Positions 5,465 through 6,051 of a stretch of DNA of 6,051 nt are shown piece by piece. The notes beneath the pieces are model-generated. The model saw only the letters and a program-made list of their open reading frames with translations. It was not told the origin of the DNA and made no database searches. Origin of the DNA: an uncultured Hymenobacter sp. (GTDB lineage Bacteria > Bacteroidota > Bacteroidia > Cytophagales > Hymenobacteraceae). A program made the position numbers and the translations under genes. The stretch's first letter is position 1. Each line of letters opens with the position of its first letter. The stretch spans positions 657-6,707 of the forward strand of contig CALMOO010000665.1 in assembly GCA_937871705.1 (NCBI GenBank). Direction: 5' to 3'.

Positions 5465-6051
5465 ATGACCGAATTAGAAAAAGCCATTGCGATTATTGCG
5501 GCCGCGTCAGGTGCCGAGGTTACTGCCGTTGCCGAACGGTTACAATCGGATGTAGCCGCCACGGCTGTGGCCATTGAACTCTTTGAGCCCAAGTTTGAGG
5601 CCCAACGGGACCAGGGCGACAAGCGGGCGACGATGAAAACCCGCAAAGAGGTAGAAAAAGCCTTTGCTGATGCCGGGGTGCCGGATGCCAAGTTCTCGGA
5701 CTTGCCCACCGCCATATCGGCGCTGACTGAAAAAGCAGCCAATGCGGCCGGCAAAGGCATTACGCCCGAGCAGGCCCTGGCTCACCCCGCCGTAAAGTCC
5801 AAGCTTAACGAGCTAACGACTGCCACGGAAAGCAAGGTGAAAGAGGCCGTGGACAAAGTACAGGGCGACTTCAAAGCCGAGCGCGAAGCCTTCACCCGGC
5901 AGCAGTTGGCCGCTAAGGTGACCGACAAAGCCGCCGCCGTGGTAGCCGAGTTGAACCCGGTGTTCAGTCAAGATGCCACGCGGGCCGCTACGCAAAAAGC
6001 TGACTTGCTCAGCCGCATTGCCAGCGGTCAGTTCGTGGAAGTCAACGGGGA
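5465..6051 (+). CDS. Probable capsid scaffolding-type protein (3' partial)
   Basis: The frame from ATG at 5465 runs open to the window end, giving the first 195 residues. The protein is rich in Ala, Lys and Glu, with no cysteine, tryptophan or tyrosine so far, and is predicted mostly helical. It begins MTELEKAIAIIAAASGAEVT (1-20). A segment RKEVEKAFADAGVPDAKFSD (60-79) is followed by a Gly-Ile-Thr-Pro turn (98-101), a long coiled-coil-prone stretch (about 112-160, KSKLNELTTATESKVKEAVD at 111-130), and ADLLSRIASGQFVEVNG (179-195). This composition and location, late in a head operon after portal and minor head genes, fit a scaffolding or Gp20-like minor structural protein that templates capsid assembly. 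An internal ATG at residue 57 is a possible alternative start. No Shine-Dalgarno sequence precedes it. A coiled-coil structural protein of another kind cannot be excluded; the major capsid gene would be expected downstream. Confidence 0.58.
   Translation, partial: MTELEKAIAIIAAASGAEVTAVAERLQSDVAATAVAIELFEPKFEAQRDQGDKRATMKTRKEVEKAFADAGVPDAKFSDLPTAISALTEKAANAAGKGITPEQALAHPAVKSKLNELTTATESKVKEAVDKVQGDFKAEREAFTRQQLAAKVTDKAAAVVAELNPVFSQDATRAATQKADLLSRIASGQFVEVNG

Noticed and set aside
1..6051. tRNA, rRNA, CRISPR array, insertion sequence or attachment site
   Set aside because: No cloverleaf-type sequence, regularly spaced repeats, transposase frame, terminal inverted repeats or long direct repeats were seen on reading both strands.

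Overview
The window is a stretch of the late structural (head) module of a tailed double-stranded DNA phage or prophage. The probable host is a GC-rich member of the Bacteroidetes, of the Hymenobacter type. Three things point there. The large terminase, portal and minor head proteins have the look of Bacteroidetes phage proteins. No gene start has a clear Shine-Dalgarno sequence. The one convincing promoter (TTTG, 19 bases, AATCTTTG) fits the Bacteroidetes primary-sigma consensus TTTG/TAnnTTTG rather than -35/-10 boxes. The host assignment is inference; head-gene order and protein motifs support the phage origin well.

Layout, left to right. (1) 3-884: C-terminal nuclease domain of the large terminase, cut by the window start. 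(2) 922-2778: portal protein with an internal four-cysteine insert. (3) 2780-3181: a low-GC single-pass membrane protein of unknown role, tightly coupled to its neighbours. (4) 3181-4080: minor head / head morphogenesis protein of the SPP1 gp7 / Mu F type. (5) 4088-4279: a small low-GC YodC-like (DUF2158) protein, followed by a strong, nearly symmetric terminator hairpin (4309-4339). (6) On the minus strand, converging on that terminator, a 72-residue protein (4345-4563) and, upstream of it, a possible 55-residue gene (4595-4762). (7) A Bacteroidetes-type promoter (4784-4814) that appears to restart rightward transcription. (8) 4848-5183 and 5187-5405: two small proteins I cannot name. (9) 5465 to the window end: the N-terminal 195 residues of a probable capsid scaffolding-type protein; the major capsid gene would be expected just beyond.

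How it fits together. Terminase cuts and pumps DNA through the portal. The minor head protein is normally a procapsid component that associates with the portal. The scaffold directs capsid shell assembly. Between these conserved parts lie three genes of visibly lower GC (membrane protein, YodC-like, minus-strand 72-mer). The last two sit in a pocket bounded by a bidirectional terminator and a fresh promoter, the usual architecture of phage morons (accessory genes added to a late operon). That pocket and the membrane protein are the least ordinary parts of the window. I do not see evidence for a complete novel defence or mobile system here; the remaining content is a standard head module.
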